NCBI GenBank assembly: GCA_003712125.1
Contig: RHLF01000001.1
Span: 1-64,000, forward strand
From: Allomuricauda sp.
Lineage (GTDB): Bacteria; Bacteroidota; Bacteroidia; Flavobacteriales; Flavobacteriaceae
DNA: 64,000 nt
Direction of reading: 5' to 3'
Shown here: positions 37,619-45,676 of the stretch, piece by piece
Position numbering within the stretch: the stretch's first letter is position 1
How the letters are laid out: each line of letters opens with the position of its first letter
Program-made: the position numbers and the translations under genes
Notes under the pieces: model-generated
Databases searched by the model: none
The model's input: only the letters and a program-made list of their open reading frames with translations
Told to the model about the DNA's origin: nothing

Positions 37619-38629
37619 TTACCCAATCTGAAACATTTGATTTAGTTTTTGTATCTGTTCTGGCCGGCCCAGAACAATAACTTTCCCTTTCGGCTCCAAT
37701 TCAAGGTCAGCCTCGGGATTGATAATGTATTCGCCATTTGGGGCCACGTAGCCAATAATGGTGCAGCCCGTTTTTTTTCTCAAATCTAGGTCTCGGATAG
37801 ATTGGCAATTGACCTGGTCTGCAAAATCTTTTATCTCTACCTCCTCAAGGTTGGTGGTATTTTCACCCTCGACCGAAAGGTTATTGATGAAGGTGATCAA
37901 GTCGGGCATAACGATAAGAGAGGCCATATGGTCTCCCCCTATCTTATCGGGCATGATAACTTTATTGGCCCCTGCCAGTTCCAATTTTTTTACCGAAGTG
38001 ACCTGGGAGGCACGACTAATGATAAATAACTTTTCGTTGAGTTGTCTTGCTGTTAGCACAACAAATAGGTTAACCGCATCATCAGGAACCGCCGAAATTA
38101 GATAGCTGGCACGCTCTACACCGGCAAAATGCAAAATTTCATCCTCATTGGCATCACCCGAAACAAATAAGGTACCTTCTTCATAGCGCTCAATGATTTC
38201 CTCATTGTTTTCGATGACCACAAAGGGCTTTTTATACGCCCGTAATCGCTCAGCCACTTGCATTCCGTTGCGACCGTAACCGCATACGATGACATGGTTG
38301 GACAAATCCTTCAATTTCTTTTTCAACTTTCTCTCTTTTAAACGATTTAAAGAATTACGACTCAGGAGGTATTCAGAAATCACCGAAAGGGCAAATCCAA
38401 ATATAAACACACTGGTAACAATCAAAAAACTGGTGAACAGTTTGGCTTCGGCATTTAAGGGCTTGACCTCAGAGAAACCAACCGTGGTCACTGTTATGAT
38501 GGTCATGTAAACCGCTTCGACCCAAGTATAACCATACATGTACCGATACCCCAACACACCAAAAAAGAGGACTGCCAGCATCAAGACGAGGGCCCAAGCA
38601 ATTTTTGATCTGTACAATCGCATCATCAT
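37619..38629 (-). CDS. Potassium channel with RCK (TrkA-N/TrkA-C) domains
   Basis: The protein has 336 residues. Two membrane helices flank a pore loop (~10-95): LVLMLAVLFFGVLGYRYMYG, YMTIITVTTVGFSEV. A Rossmann RCK-N domain (HVIVCGYGRNGMQVAERL, GDANEDEILHFAGVE) and a C-terminal RCK-C domain follow (GCTIIGYVAPNGEYIINP). It is a ligand-gated MthK-type K+ channel architecture. The filter reads TVGFSEV where canonical channels have TVGYGD. The gene overlaps the PspC gene by 4 nt (ATGA type), so the two are translationally coupled. Confidence 0.9.
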   Translation of the reverse strand: MMMRLYRSKIAWALVLMLAVLFFGVLGYRYMYGYTWVEAVYMTIITVTTVGFSEVKPLNAEAKLFTSFLIVTSVFIFGFALSVISEYLLSRNSLNRLKERKLKKKLKDLSNHVIVCGYGRNGMQVAERLRAYKKPFVVIENNEEIIERYEEGTLFVSGDANEDEILHFAGVERASYLISAVPDDAVNLFVVLTARQLNEKLFIISRASQVTSVKKLELAGANKVIMPDKIGGDHMASLIVMPDLITFINNLSVEGENTTNLEEVEIKDFADQVNCQSIRDLDLRKKTGCTIIGYVAPNGEYIINPEADLELEPKGKVIVLGRPEQIQKLNQMFQIG

Positions 38630-38859
38630 AAGTCAAATACCGAGGTACGTTTGGTATAAATTAAATCTTTGATTCTAAGCCAAAAAGCCATAAAAAGATA
38701 TAGGGCGAACCCAAAGCCCAAGGTGGCAAAGGTCAGGTAAATAAATGTTGTTCGTACAACCCTGGCCCGTATCCCAAAACGTTCTGCTACACGTCGGCAT
38801 ACCTCAAAACCACGTTTTTGAAAATAATAAAGTATGCCGTAGAACATTCGCATATTCAA
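38626..38859 (-). CDS. PspC-domain protein
   Basis: The protein has 77 residues. A PspC-like segment (YYFQKRGFEVCRRVAERFGI, RARVVRTTFIYLTFATLG) contains one or two membrane helices (~37-62). PspC proteins sense or signal envelope stress at the inner membrane; this minimal version has no toxin or effector domain. It sits 2 nt after the DUF2851 gene and overlaps the K+ channel gene. Met3 is an alternative start. Confidence 0.85.
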   Translation of the reverse strand: MNMRMFYGILYYFQKRGFEVCRRVAERFGIRARVVRTTFIYLTFATLGFGFALYLFMAFWLRIKDLIYTKRTSVFDL

Positions 38860-38861
38860 AA

Positions 38862-40145
38862 TTAGACTTTTCGATTTAAAAGTTCAGCACCAATAGCGCA
38901 TTGTAAGCACTGGTTTTTTGAGCAGTAGGTGTGATACAAATGCAATTTCGATTGACTTTCCATAGCATTAACCGTTTTCAGCCCCAAATTATCGAATTGT
39001 TGAATGAAGGTGTTCTTTTCGGGCTTTAGGGCAATCATTAGGGTTATCAAATCTTCGGAAATACTTTTGCCGGAATATTTGGCATGGCAAAATTTAATTG
39101 GGACAATGGTATTGATGATCAACAATGCTATGAATTGATGCGTTAATTTTTTCTTTCTGCTTTTGCTTATTTTTCCAAAGGTATAATGGTCTTCCCAATA
39201 GGCACTTGTACCCAAATCGAAAATTGTTCGGAATTGATCTACTGTTTTTGCCCTGATAATTAGGTCAAAAAGATTGGGGTTTTTGTGATAAAGGTTGGCT
39301 ACCTGTGACAAACGAATAGTTGGGAAGTTATTGGGGCGCACTCCAAAAAAAGAAAGGCGAAAGCTGCCCATAGCATTCAACTGAAACTTATTTTTTAAAA
39401 AACCGAATTCCTGTTTCAGCTGTAAGAAATAAGCATCTGAACAATCCGTTTCGTCGAGCAAACCTGCCGTACCGAAAAATAGCGCCTCTATCTTTTGAAG
39501 GTCATAACCAACTTTACGCACAAGATGAAAATCAATTCGTGAGGCGATAGAAAGAAATGCTTCTCCGTTGCTATTCAACCCAAAATTCTTCATCAATAAG
39601 CAAAAAAGCACCTTCTCCCAATCATTGTTGGACGTTTCCAGAAGCTTATAAATGAGTTCTGACTTCTGTTCCAAACGTTCAATATATAAGCGCTCCAACC
39701 AGCTTTTCACAATCAAATTGTTTACCGAAGCGAAATCATTCTCGCAGTTAATGAATTTCCTTCTGCTTCGAAGCACCAGTTTTTTATACGAATTCAATAC
39801 CGATTTGGGTACCAAATCTTTAACAGCTAAAGTGGAAATCTGGGTTTGATCTTTTCGAAAAATGGGAACATCGTCTTCCCATACCACATGTAGAATCACA
39901 TTGTCATAATTTGGATCGGTTTCATGACCATGTACGTACCAATCGGAAGACTTTAAATGAATTTCAACATTGCCGGCCCAAACTTGCCCATTTATTTCGA
40001 TCTTGGAATTGAAAAAATCGGGACCAGCACCAAAATTGTGCATCCCTACCTTATGCACCACAATACTTTCGCCTTGTATGCTTTTGAAATTTGGTCCAGG
40101 AAGCTTTTGGTATCTCCAAATGAATTGTACGAATTCCTCGCGCAT
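38862..40145 (-). CDS. DUF2851 family protein
   Basis: The protein is about 427 residues from MREEFVQFIWRYQKLPG. It contains the family motif VHKVGMHNFGAGPDFFNSKI and GNVEIHLKSSDWYVHGHETD, and ends with a Cys cluster (CSKNQCLQCAIG). DUF2851 is widespread in Bacteroidota and Chlorobi. The function is unknown, though the central motif resembles PD-(D/E)XK nuclease-like folds (E in VEIHLKSSDW). I infer that only weakly. The start at 40145 is preferred over an upstream in-frame Met inside the preceding gene's end. Confidence 0.85.
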   Translation of the reverse strand: MREEFVQFIWRYQKLPGPNFKSIQGESIVVHKVGMHNFGAGPDFFNSKIEINGQVWAGNVEIHLKSSDWYVHGHETDPNYDNVILHVVWEDDVPIFRKDQTQISTLAVKDLVPKSVLNSYKKLVLRSRRKFINCENDFASVNNLIVKSWLERLYIERLEQKSELIYKLLETSNNDWEKVLFCLLMKNFGLNSNGEAFLSIASRIDFHLVRKVGYDLQKIEALFFGTAGLLDETDCSDAYFLQLKQEFGFLKNKFQLNAMGSFRLSFFGVRPNNFPTIRLSQVANLYHKNPNLFDLIIRAKTVDQFRTIFDLGTSAYWEDHYTFGKISKSRKKKLTHQFIALLIINTIVPIKFCHAKYSGKSISEDLITLMIALKPEKNTFIQQFDNLGLKTVNAMESQSKLHLYHTYCSKNQCLQCAIGAELLNRKV

Positions 40146-40165
40146 TCCCCTAAAATAAATATTGG

Positions 40166-40675
40166 TTACCAAATACCTGCGTAGGTCAGGTCATCGCCAG
40201 ATTTAAATTTAAGGTAATCCCTTTTAATGGCATTGATTTGACGTATATGGTGATAATCGTGGGCCAACCAATTGGCCAATAAGTGTTCTGCACTCTGGGC
40301 ACCCAGGGTAGGATGTTGAAAGGCCTGTTTCCATTTTGGCTGTTCAAGGGATTTTAACCATTCGATAGAAACCTGTCTTTCAAAAAGGAATTTGTTCAAG
40401 ACCTCCTCATAATTTTGCGCCAAATAGGCCCTTTCTTCTGGCCATTCACCCGGATGTATTGGTTTCAAGGGCAAATCAGGGGTTTCAAGTGCGTGTCGTG
40501 TTCTGGCCCTAAAATCCTCGACCTCCTCATCCAATAAATGGCAAATAATTTCGAGAAGGCACCAGGTCGATTCATTTTTCTTCCATGTAATGAGCTCTTC
40601 CGAAAGTTCTTTTAACAAACTTTCAAAAACATGCTTGTTGCGCTGCAGCTCTGGTATTATGGTATCGTGTTCCAT
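40166..40675 (-). CDS. DinB-like superfamily protein
   Basis: The protein is about 169 residues from MEHDTIIPELQRNKHVFES. It is a four-helix bundle with the metal-ligand pattern of DinB/YfiT proteins: CHLLDEEVEDFRARTRHALE and a late HDYHHIRQINAIK. Members often act as thiol-dependent transferases or have unknown roles. The ATG overlaps the rhodanese stop (TAATG), so translation is coupled to it, hinting at a shared thiol/sulfur context. The substrate is unknown. Confidence 0.85.
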   Translation of the reverse strand: MEHDTIIPELQRNKHVFESLLKELSEELITWKKNESTWCLLEIICHLLDEEVEDFRARTRHALETPDLPLKPIHPGEWPEERAYLAQNYEEVLNKFLFERQVSIEWLKSLEQPKWKQAFQHPTLGAQSAEHLLANWLAHDYHHIRQINAIKRDYLKFKSGDDLTYAGIW

Positions 40676-40986
40676 TACGGTTCTTCTACGGCTCCTTCCC
40701 AATCGTTGAAGCCCCCCAAAAGGTTATAGGCGTTACCAAAACCTGTTTGACTCATAAGGGCGCATGCCTGTCCACTTCGGTTACCTGAACGACAATAGAC
40801 ATAGTAATTTTTTGATTTGTCCAATTTTTCAATTTCATCAAGAAATCCCTGACCCATATAAATATCAATGTTGGTAGCACCAGGTATGAAACCTTCTTCT
40901 ACTTCTTCGGGGGTGCGTACATCCAAAATAAAGGCATTGGCATCATTTTTTAGTTGCTCGGTCCACGCTTCTTGGGTTAAATCCAT
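40675..40986 (-). CDS. Single-domain rhodanese
   Basis: The protein has 103 residues. The active-site loop CRSGNRSG (Cys ~67) follows YYVYC. The substrate-side motif is ILDVRTPEEVEEGFIPGATN. Rhodaneses transfer sulfane sulfur between thiols. It is cytoplasmic, with no signal peptide. It is first in a short chain with the DinB-like, DUF2851, PspC and channel genes. Confidence 0.92.
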   Translation of the reverse strand: MDLTQEAWTEQLKNDANAFILDVRTPEEVEEGFIPGATNIDIYMGQGFLDEIEKLDKSKNYYVYCRSGNRSGQACALMSQTGFGNAYNLLGGFNDWEGAVEEP

Positions 40987-41010
40987 GTTTATGTCTGTTT
41001 CAGTTAGATA

Positions 41011-41042
41011 AAAATAAAAGTCCGGAGTAGTACTCCGGACCT
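41011..41042 (-). terminator. Intrinsic terminator after the redoxin gene
   Basis: On the minus strand the perfect self-complementary hairpin GTCCGGAGTA/TACTCCGGAC is followed by TTTTATTTTT. It separates the two thioredoxin-fold genes from the rhodanese gene chain. Confidence 0.9.
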
Positions 41043-41064
41043 TAAAACTACATATTTTTTTGGG

Positions 41065-41682
41065 TTACGCCTTAATTGAACAGCCTATTGCCTTGGTGGT
41101 GGTCACCTCAATTTCCTCACCGGCCAACATCGCATCGACTGCATTCTCCACAAATTTCTCTTCTACCTGGGCGGCATCTTGATAGTTGTCGTCAATAGCA
41201 CCTATATAGCGCACCATATTGCCGTTATCGGTTTTCTCCAAAAGATAAACATGCGGAGTTCGTGTTGCTCCGTATTGGGGATAAATTTCCTGTCCCTCAT
41301 CAAGCAAATAAGGGAAGGTAAAACCTTTTTCCTGTGCCCGTGTTTTCATGGCATCAAAATTATCTCCTGGCTTTGCGGTTGTATTGTTGGGCATGATGGC
41401 AATAACAGGTACGCCAAGGGGTTTGTATTTGGCATCTAGCGCAATTATTCGGTCTTCATAAGCCACCGCATAAGGACAGGTATTACATGTGAAGATGACC
41501 AAAAAACCTTTCGCCTCATCATAATCAGAAAGTGACACCATCGTATCATCAACATTCTTGAGGGAAAAATCAGTGGCCTGATCGCCAATATCGTATCCTG
41601 CATCCAAGTTGACTGACTTTGCAGTAAATGCAAATACAAGTAATGCAAGCATGACCAATCCGGTGGTTTTAAGTGCTTTCAT
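41065..41682 (-). CDS. Exported thioredoxin-fold protein (redoxin / AhpC-TSA type)
   Basis: The protein has 205 residues. A signal peptide (~1-22, VMLALLVFAFTAKS) is followed by a peroxiredoxin/TlpA-like fold: YDIGDQATDFSLKNVDDTMV, FLVIFTCNTCPYAVAYEDRI with CNTC as the redox pair, MPNNTTAKPGDNFDAMKTRA, and a cis-Pro region GATRTPHVYLLEK. It is probably a periplasmic thiol oxidoreductase. It begins 3 nt after the TlpA-like lipoprotein gene and is likely cotranscribed with it. Confidence 0.9.
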   Translation of the reverse strand: MKALKTTGLVMLALLVFAFTAKSVNLDAGYDIGDQATDFSLKNVDDTMVSLSDYDEAKGFLVIFTCNTCPYAVAYEDRIIALDAKYKPLGVPVIAIMPNNTTAKPGDNFDAMKTRAQEKGFTFPYLLDEGQEIYPQYGATRTPHVYLLEKTDNGNMVRYIGAIDDNYQDAAQVEEKFVENAVDAMLAGEEIEVTTTKAIGCSIKA

Positions 41683-41685
41683 AGG

Positions 41686-42243
41686 TTATAAAAATTTATT
41701 CAGTTCTTCGTTTAATTCATCATAGGTAAAACCGTGTTCAAAGAAAACACGTTTGTCTTTATTATATATCAGGGTAGCCGGTATTCCACCGCCCCAATTT
41801 TCATCAACTTTAGGTATCCAATCGTTCATTTTTGGGTCGTCTAAGATGACCACTTTGCCCTTCAAACCCTTTTTTTCAACGAAAGGTTCTAAGCGCGACT
41901 TCCACATTGTAGGCATGTCAAGACTTACCAAAACCAACTCTACCCCATTCGCCTGTTGCTCGGCATAGGTTTTCTCAAAAGAGGGCATCTCCTCGATACA
42001 GGGTTTGCACCATGTCGCCCAAAAATTGATGATGTAGGTTTTGTTGTCATCCTTGTTAAGCAGGGGTTCTAAACCGTCAAAATCATACACTGGAAACTTA
42101 ACATCCGCAGAAGGTTCCGATTTTTCAGCATCGGCATATTCCGCTGCTGGTTGGGCGTTGTCATTTTTCTGCTTGGTCGTGCAGGCCGTAAATCCCACTA
42201 AGGCCGATAAACAAAAAACATATAAGTACCTCATGATGCGCAT
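41686..42243 (-). CDS. TlpA-like thioredoxin lipoprotein
   Basis: The protein is about 185 residues from MRIMRYLYVFC. The lipobox LVGFTAC predicts a lipid-anchored periplasmic protein. The thioredoxin domain has YIINFWATWCKPCIEEMPSF (CKPC) and GGIPATLIYNKD with the cis-Pro. It likely reduces periplasmic disulfides or serves cytochrome maturation. Upstream in-frame starts (42273) would place the signal peptide too deep, so 42243 or 42234 is preferred. Confidence 0.9.
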   Translation of the reverse strand: MRIMRYLYVFCLSALVGFTACTTKQKNDNAQPAAEYADAEKSEPSADVKFPVYDFDGLEPLLNKDDNKTYIINFWATWCKPCIEEMPSFEKTYAEQQANGVELVLVSLDMPTMWKSRLEPFVEKKGLKGKVVILDDPKMNDWIPKVDENWGGGIPATLIYNKDKRVFFEHGFTYDELNEELNKFL

Positions 42244-42339
42244 TTTCAGGTCCTTAAAAATAACTATTGTCATCCTCGACCCTGGTCTTTTAACAAAAAT
42301 TTATCGGTTAATGATTTGGTGATATGAAATTTGCACAAT

Positions 42340-42356
42340 TATATTTGTATATACAA
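42340..42356 (+). promoter_or_regulatory. MarR gene promoter with overlapping palindrome (candidate operator)
   Basis: TATATTTG (42340-42347) is a perfect -7 box. The 12-bp perfect palindrome TTGTATATACAA (42345-42356) overlaps its end and the predicted start site. That is where a MarR repressor would block its own operon. No clear -33 TTTG at ideal spacing (one lies 21 nt upstream). Confidence 0.5.
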
Positions 42357-42369
42357 TTGTTGTAATGAC

Positions 42370-42816
42370 ATGAATGTAGAAGAAGTTATTAAAACACAAA
42401 AGGCGCTTCCACTTGGTGGAAAAACGATTATTCATTTGCAGTTGGTTACCAATAAGGTACTTGAAAGCGTTGGCAATGCCCTAAAACCCTATGATGTTTC
42501 CCTACAACAATTTAATGTTTTGCGTATTCTGAGAGGGCAAAAAGGGAATCCCGCCAACCTATCTACCCTTAATGAACGTATGGTAACAAAAATGAGCAAT
42601 ACCACCCGATTGGTTGATAAGCTGATTAGCAAAGGCTATGTGAAGCGCAATGTTTGTGCTTCCAATCGTCGCAAAGTGGAAATCTTCATTACAAACACCG
42701 GAGAATCCGCATTGATCGAAATGGACAAAGCTATCGCAAACGCCGAACGCGAACTCATTAAATCTTTTACTTCTGACGAGTTAAAAAAACTGAATCTATT
42801 ACTTGATAAATTTTAA
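42370..42816 (+). CDS. MarR family winged-helix regulator
   Basis: The protein is about 148 residues from MNVEEVIKTQKALPLGG. The winged helix-turn-helix is PYDVSLQQFNVLRILRGQKG with the recognition part NERMVTKMSNTTRLVDKLIS and a wing KGYVKRNVCASNRRKVEIFI. MarR proteins respond to phenolics, oxidants or antibiotics. Cys ~96 in VCASNRRK could be redox-active, an inference. It is first in an operon with a nitroreductase and YceI, and divergent from the thioredoxin genes. Confidence 0.93.
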   Translation: MNVEEVIKTQKALPLGGKTIIHLQLVTNKVLESVGNALKPYDVSLQQFNVLRILRGQKGNPANLSTLNERMVTKMSNTTRLVDKLISKGYVKRNVCASNRRKVEIFITNTGESALIEMDKAIANAERELIKSFTSDELKKLNLLLDKF

Positions 42817-42818
42817 AA

Positions 42819-43451
42819 ATGAACGATATACTATCAACCCGAAACTGGCGCTATGCCACTAAAAAATTCAATCCTGACAAAAAGATTTCCCCCGAAAACC
42901 TAGACCTGCTTTTAGAAGCTATTCGACTAAGTGCATCATCTTACGGTTTGCAACCTTATAAGGTCTTTGTTGTAACTGATAAGGCATTGAGAAAACAGCT
43001 AAGGCCCGCCTCTTGGGGGCAATCTCAAATTGAAGATGCCTCGCATTTGATTGTCTTTGCCAATCAAAACAATTTTGGAGGTGAGCTGGTCGATGACTAC
43101 CTATCCATTTTGTCAAAAACCAGGAACATACCCTTGGAAAATTTAAAGGGGTATGGCGATTTTGCCAAATCAAAACTTGTTGATTTACCTTCTTCGGTCA
43201 AAAGCAATTGGACCGCCAAACAAGCCTACATTGCCTTGGGTAATGCCATGCAAGCAGCGGCCGAATTAAATATTGACAGTACACCGATGGAAGGTTTTGA
43301 AGTCGAAAAATACGATGCGCTTTTGGGTCTTGAAGAACAGGGTTTGACTGCAGCTGTAGTTTTGGCCATTGGGTATCGCTCGGAAGAGGATGAAACACAA
43401 CATTTGGCCAAAGTGCGTAAATCAAAAGAAGAATTATTTACTCTAATATAA
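42819..43451 (+). CDS. NAD(P)H-dependent nitroreductase family oxidoreductase
   Basis: The protein has 210 residues, an FMN enzyme of the NfsB/NfnB type. Motifs: RNWRYATKKFNPDKKISPEN (FMN phosphate-binding Arg/Lys), AIRLSASSYGLQPYKVFVVT, ALGNAMQAAAELNIDSTPME, GFEVEKYDALLGLEEQGLTA. It begins 2 nt after the MarR stop, so the two are tightly linked. It probably reduces quinones or nitro compounds under MarR control. Confidence 0.92.
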   Translation: MNDILSTRNWRYATKKFNPDKKISPENLDLLLEAIRLSASSYGLQPYKVFVVTDKALRKQLRPASWGQSQIEDASHLIVFANQNNFGGELVDDYLSILSKTRNIPLENLKGYGDFAKSKLVDLPSSVKSNWTAKQAYIALGNAMQAAAELNIDSTPMEGFEVEKYDALLGLEEQGLTAAVVLAIGYRSEEDETQHLAKVRKSKEELFTLI

Positions 43452-43475
43452 ATTTTACACATAATTAATTTTAAC

Positions 43476-44048
43476 ATGAAAACAACACTATTAAGTTTAG
43501 CATTGACATTGACTTTCAGCCTGGCTGGAGCAAACACCATTGATGGTGAAAAGAAAGCGGTAAAAACAGAGTCAAGCACGGTTACTTGGAAAGCTTATAA
43601 AGTTACCGGATCACATACGGGAACCGTTGCCTTGCAATCGGGTGCCTTGATGTTTGATGATGGTACATTGACCGGAGGTGAGTTTACGGTAGATATGACA
43701 ACCATCGGAGCAACCGATTTGGAAGGTGGTATGAAAGGGAAATTGGATGGGCATCTCAAATCCGGAGATTTCTTTGGTGTAGAAAATCATCCAACTTCCA
43801 CCTTGGTTTTTACAAAAGTTGAGGCTTCGGGTAAGAACTCGTATAAAGTTACTGGTGATTTGACCATAAAAAACATAACCAAGGCTGTGACCTTTGATGT
43901 TTCAATCTATGGAAGCAAAGCTACCGCCACCTTAAAAGTCGACCGTGCCGAATATGATGTGCGCTACGGATCTGGCAGCTTTTTTGACAATTTGGGTGAC
44001 AAAACGATTTACGATGAATTTGATTTAGTGGTTGATTTGGAATTCTAA
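43476..44048 (+). CDS. YceI family periplasmic lipocalin-like protein
   Basis: The protein has 190 residues. A signal peptide (LSLALTLTFSLAGANT) is followed by the YceI beta-barrel: STVTWKAYKVTGSHTGTVAL, GEFTVDMTTIGATDLEG, GDFFGVENHPTSTLVFTKVE, ITKAVTFDVSIYG, RAEYDVRYGSGSFFDNLGDK. YceI proteins bind isoprenoid or amphiphilic ligands in the periplasm. It is third in the MarR operon, followed by a strong terminator. Confidence 0.94.
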   Translation: MKTTLLSLALTLTFSLAGANTIDGEKKAVKTESSTVTWKAYKVTGSHTGTVALQSGALMFDDGTLTGGEFTVDMTTIGATDLEGGMKGKLDGHLKSGDFFGVENHPTSTLVFTKVEASGKNSYKVTGDLTIKNITKAVTFDVSIYGSKATATLKVDRAEYDVRYGSGSFFDNLGDKTIYDEFDLVVDLEF

Positions 44049-44070
44049 GCCGACCCAAGATTTCGAGATT

Positions 44071-44108
44071 ATAAAAATCCCTTTCAAAAATTTGAAAGGG
44101 ATTTTTAT
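44071..44108 (+). terminator. Intrinsic terminator after yceI
   Basis: A long stem AAAAATCCCTTTCAAA/TTTGAAAGGGATTTTT with a two-base loop. It is T-rich on the 3' side, just before the trp promoter. Confidence 0.93.
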
Positions 44109-44114
44109 TTATTG

Positions 44115-44145
44115 TTTGCTTTGATCAAATTGATTTCTATATTTA
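44115..44145 (+). promoter_or_regulatory. trp operon promoter
   Basis: TTTG (44115-44118), 19-nt spacer, TATATTTA (44138-44145): a near-consensus Bacteroidota promoter. The expected start site is about 44150, right at the ATG of the leader peptide (44151), so that ORF would be read from a leaderless or nearly leaderless transcript. Confidence 0.65.
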
Positions 44146-44150
44146 CACCA

Positions 44151-44204
44151 ATGAAAATTTCGAAAAACAACTGGTGGTGGATTACCTTACGTCAAACGTC
44201 GTGA
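44151..44204 (+). CDS. trpL: trp operon leader peptide
   Basis: A 17-residue ORF, MKISKNNWWWITLRQTS, has three consecutive TGG codons at 44172-44180. Its UGA stop (44202-44204) sits inside GTCGTGA, which is complementary to TCACGAC (44241-44247) in the terminator. Ribosome stalling on Trp codons would leave GTCGTGA free to pair and open the terminator. Completing translation would cover it. This logic matches ribosome-mediated attenuation. Confidence 0.88.
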   Translation: MKISKNNWWWITLRQTS

Positions 44205-44258
44205 GCTAGTCCCTACTGTAACAATATTTGAGGCTTGTCATCACGACAGGCCTTTTTT
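44198..44258 (+). promoter_or_regulatory. trp attenuator: antiterminator arms and intrinsic terminator
   Basis: Terminator: AGGCTTGTC (44231-44239) pairs with GACAGGCCT (44245-44253), nine pairs with one G-U, followed by Ts to 44258. Antiterminator: GTCGTGA (44198-44204) pairs with TCACGAC (44241-44247), disrupting the top of the terminator stem. trpE begins 19 nt later. Confidence 0.87.
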
Positions 44259-44277
44259 AATTGAATCTATTTTGAAG

Positions 44278-45675
44278 ATGACATTCAAATTGCAAACCAC
44301 ATACAAGCAAATCTTGGCGGATACAATAACGCCGGTAAGTGTATATTTGAAAATTAGGGACAAATATCCAAATAGCATCTTGCTGGAAAGTAGCGACTAT
44401 CATGCTAACGATAATAGTTTCTCCTATATCTGCTGTAACCCTATTGCTTCCATAAAAATTGAAAATGAAGTAATTACTTCACGCTATCCTGACGGTAGGT
44501 CGGAAAGCAAAAATTTAACCCCAAGCAGCGATGTTCCTGCAGAACTTAACCGTTTTGCCCAGACATTTGAAGTGGAAGACCTTAAGTTCAAATTCGCTAC
44601 CAATGGCCTTTTTGGTTATATCGCCTACGATGCCGTCCGCTATTTCGAAGACGTTGAAATTCATAAAAAGGAACAATCGGTCGAACTGCCTGATATTTTT
44701 TATGCGGTATATCAGAATATCATTGCGATTAACCACTTTAAAAATGAGGCTTATATTTTTTGTCATGCTTTGGATGGCAGTGATAACACCGACGAAATTA
44801 TCCAATTATTGAACGTTCGAAACTTTGCTACCTATACTTTTAACAGGGAAGGTGAAGTGACTTCGAATCTTGAAGATTCAGACTATCGCGAACACGTGGC
44901 CTTGGCCAAACAGCACTGTCAAAGAGGTGACGTTTTCCAATTGGTGCTATCACGTAGGTTCTCACAAAATTTCAAGGGTGACGAGTTCAATGTATATCGC
45001 GCCCTGCGCTCGATCAATCCCTCTCCCTATTTATTTTTCTTTGACTACGGGGATTTCAAAATATTCGGTAGCTCTCCAGAGGCGCAATTGGTGGTGAAAG
45101 ATCGTAAAGCCGAAATTCACCCCATTGCCGGCACCTACAAAAGAACGGGTAACGATGAACAAGATGCTGAACTGGCAAAAAAGCTTGCCGCCGATGATAA
45201 GGAAAATAGCGAACATGTGATGTTGGTTGATCTTGCGCGAAACGACCTAAGTCGAAATGGAAAGGCCGTGAATGTGGAAACCTATCGTGAGGTCCAATAT
45301 TTCTCACATGTGATCCATCTGGTGTCAAAAGTTACGGGTACCAAAAAACCCGATATCTCGACCCTTAAAATTGTTGCCGACACGTTTCCTGCGGGAACGT
45401 TAAGTGGTGCCCCAAAGCACATGGCCATGCAGCTCATTGAAAAAATTGAAAAAACAAGTCGAGGTTACTATGGAGGGGCCATAGGGTTTATGGACTTCAA
45501 GGGGAATTTCAACCATGCCATTATGATTCGAACTTTTTTGAGCAAGAACCATCAATTGCATTTTCAAGCCGGCGCTGGCCTTGTTGCCGCCTCTGACCCT
45601 GAAACCGAACTACAGGAAACCTATAATAAATTAGGAGCCTTGAACAATGCCCTAGAAATCGCAGAAACTATCTAG
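44278..45675 (+). CDS. trpE: Anthranilate synthase component I
   Basis: The protein is about 465 residues from MTFKLQTTYKQ. It makes anthranilate from chorismate and ammonia supplied by TrpG. N-terminal LLESSDYH matches the LLES feedback-inhibitor Trp site. Catalytic-domain motifs: FQLVLSRRFSQNFKGDEFNV, IFGSSPEAQLVV, HPIAGTYKRTGNDEQDAELA, DLARNDLSRNG, TFPAGTLSGAPKHMAMQLIE. The ATG at 44278 is preferred over a TTG two codons upstream. First structural gene after the attenuator. Confidence 0.97.
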   Translation: MTFKLQTTYKQILADTITPVSVYLKIRDKYPNSILLESSDYHANDNSFSYICCNPIASIKIENEVITSRYPDGRSESKNLTPSSDVPAELNRFAQTFEVEDLKFKFATNGLFGYIAYDAVRYFEDVEIHKKEQSVELPDIFYAVYQNIIAINHFKNEAYIFCHALDGSDNTDEIIQLLNVRNFATYTFNREGEVTSNLEDSDYREHVALAKQHCQRGDVFQLVLSRRFSQNFKGDEFNVYRALRSINPSPYLFFFDYGDFKIFGSSPEAQLVVKDRKAEIHPIAGTYKRTGNDEQDAELAKKLAADDKENSEHVMLVDLARNDLSRNGKAVNVETYREVQYFSHVIHLVSKVTGTKKPDISTLKIVADTFPAGTLSGAPKHMAMQLIEKIEKTSRGYYGGAIGFMDFKGNFNHAIMIRTFLSKNHQLHFQAGAGLVAASDPETELQETYNKLGALNNALEIAETI

Positions 45676-45676
45676 T

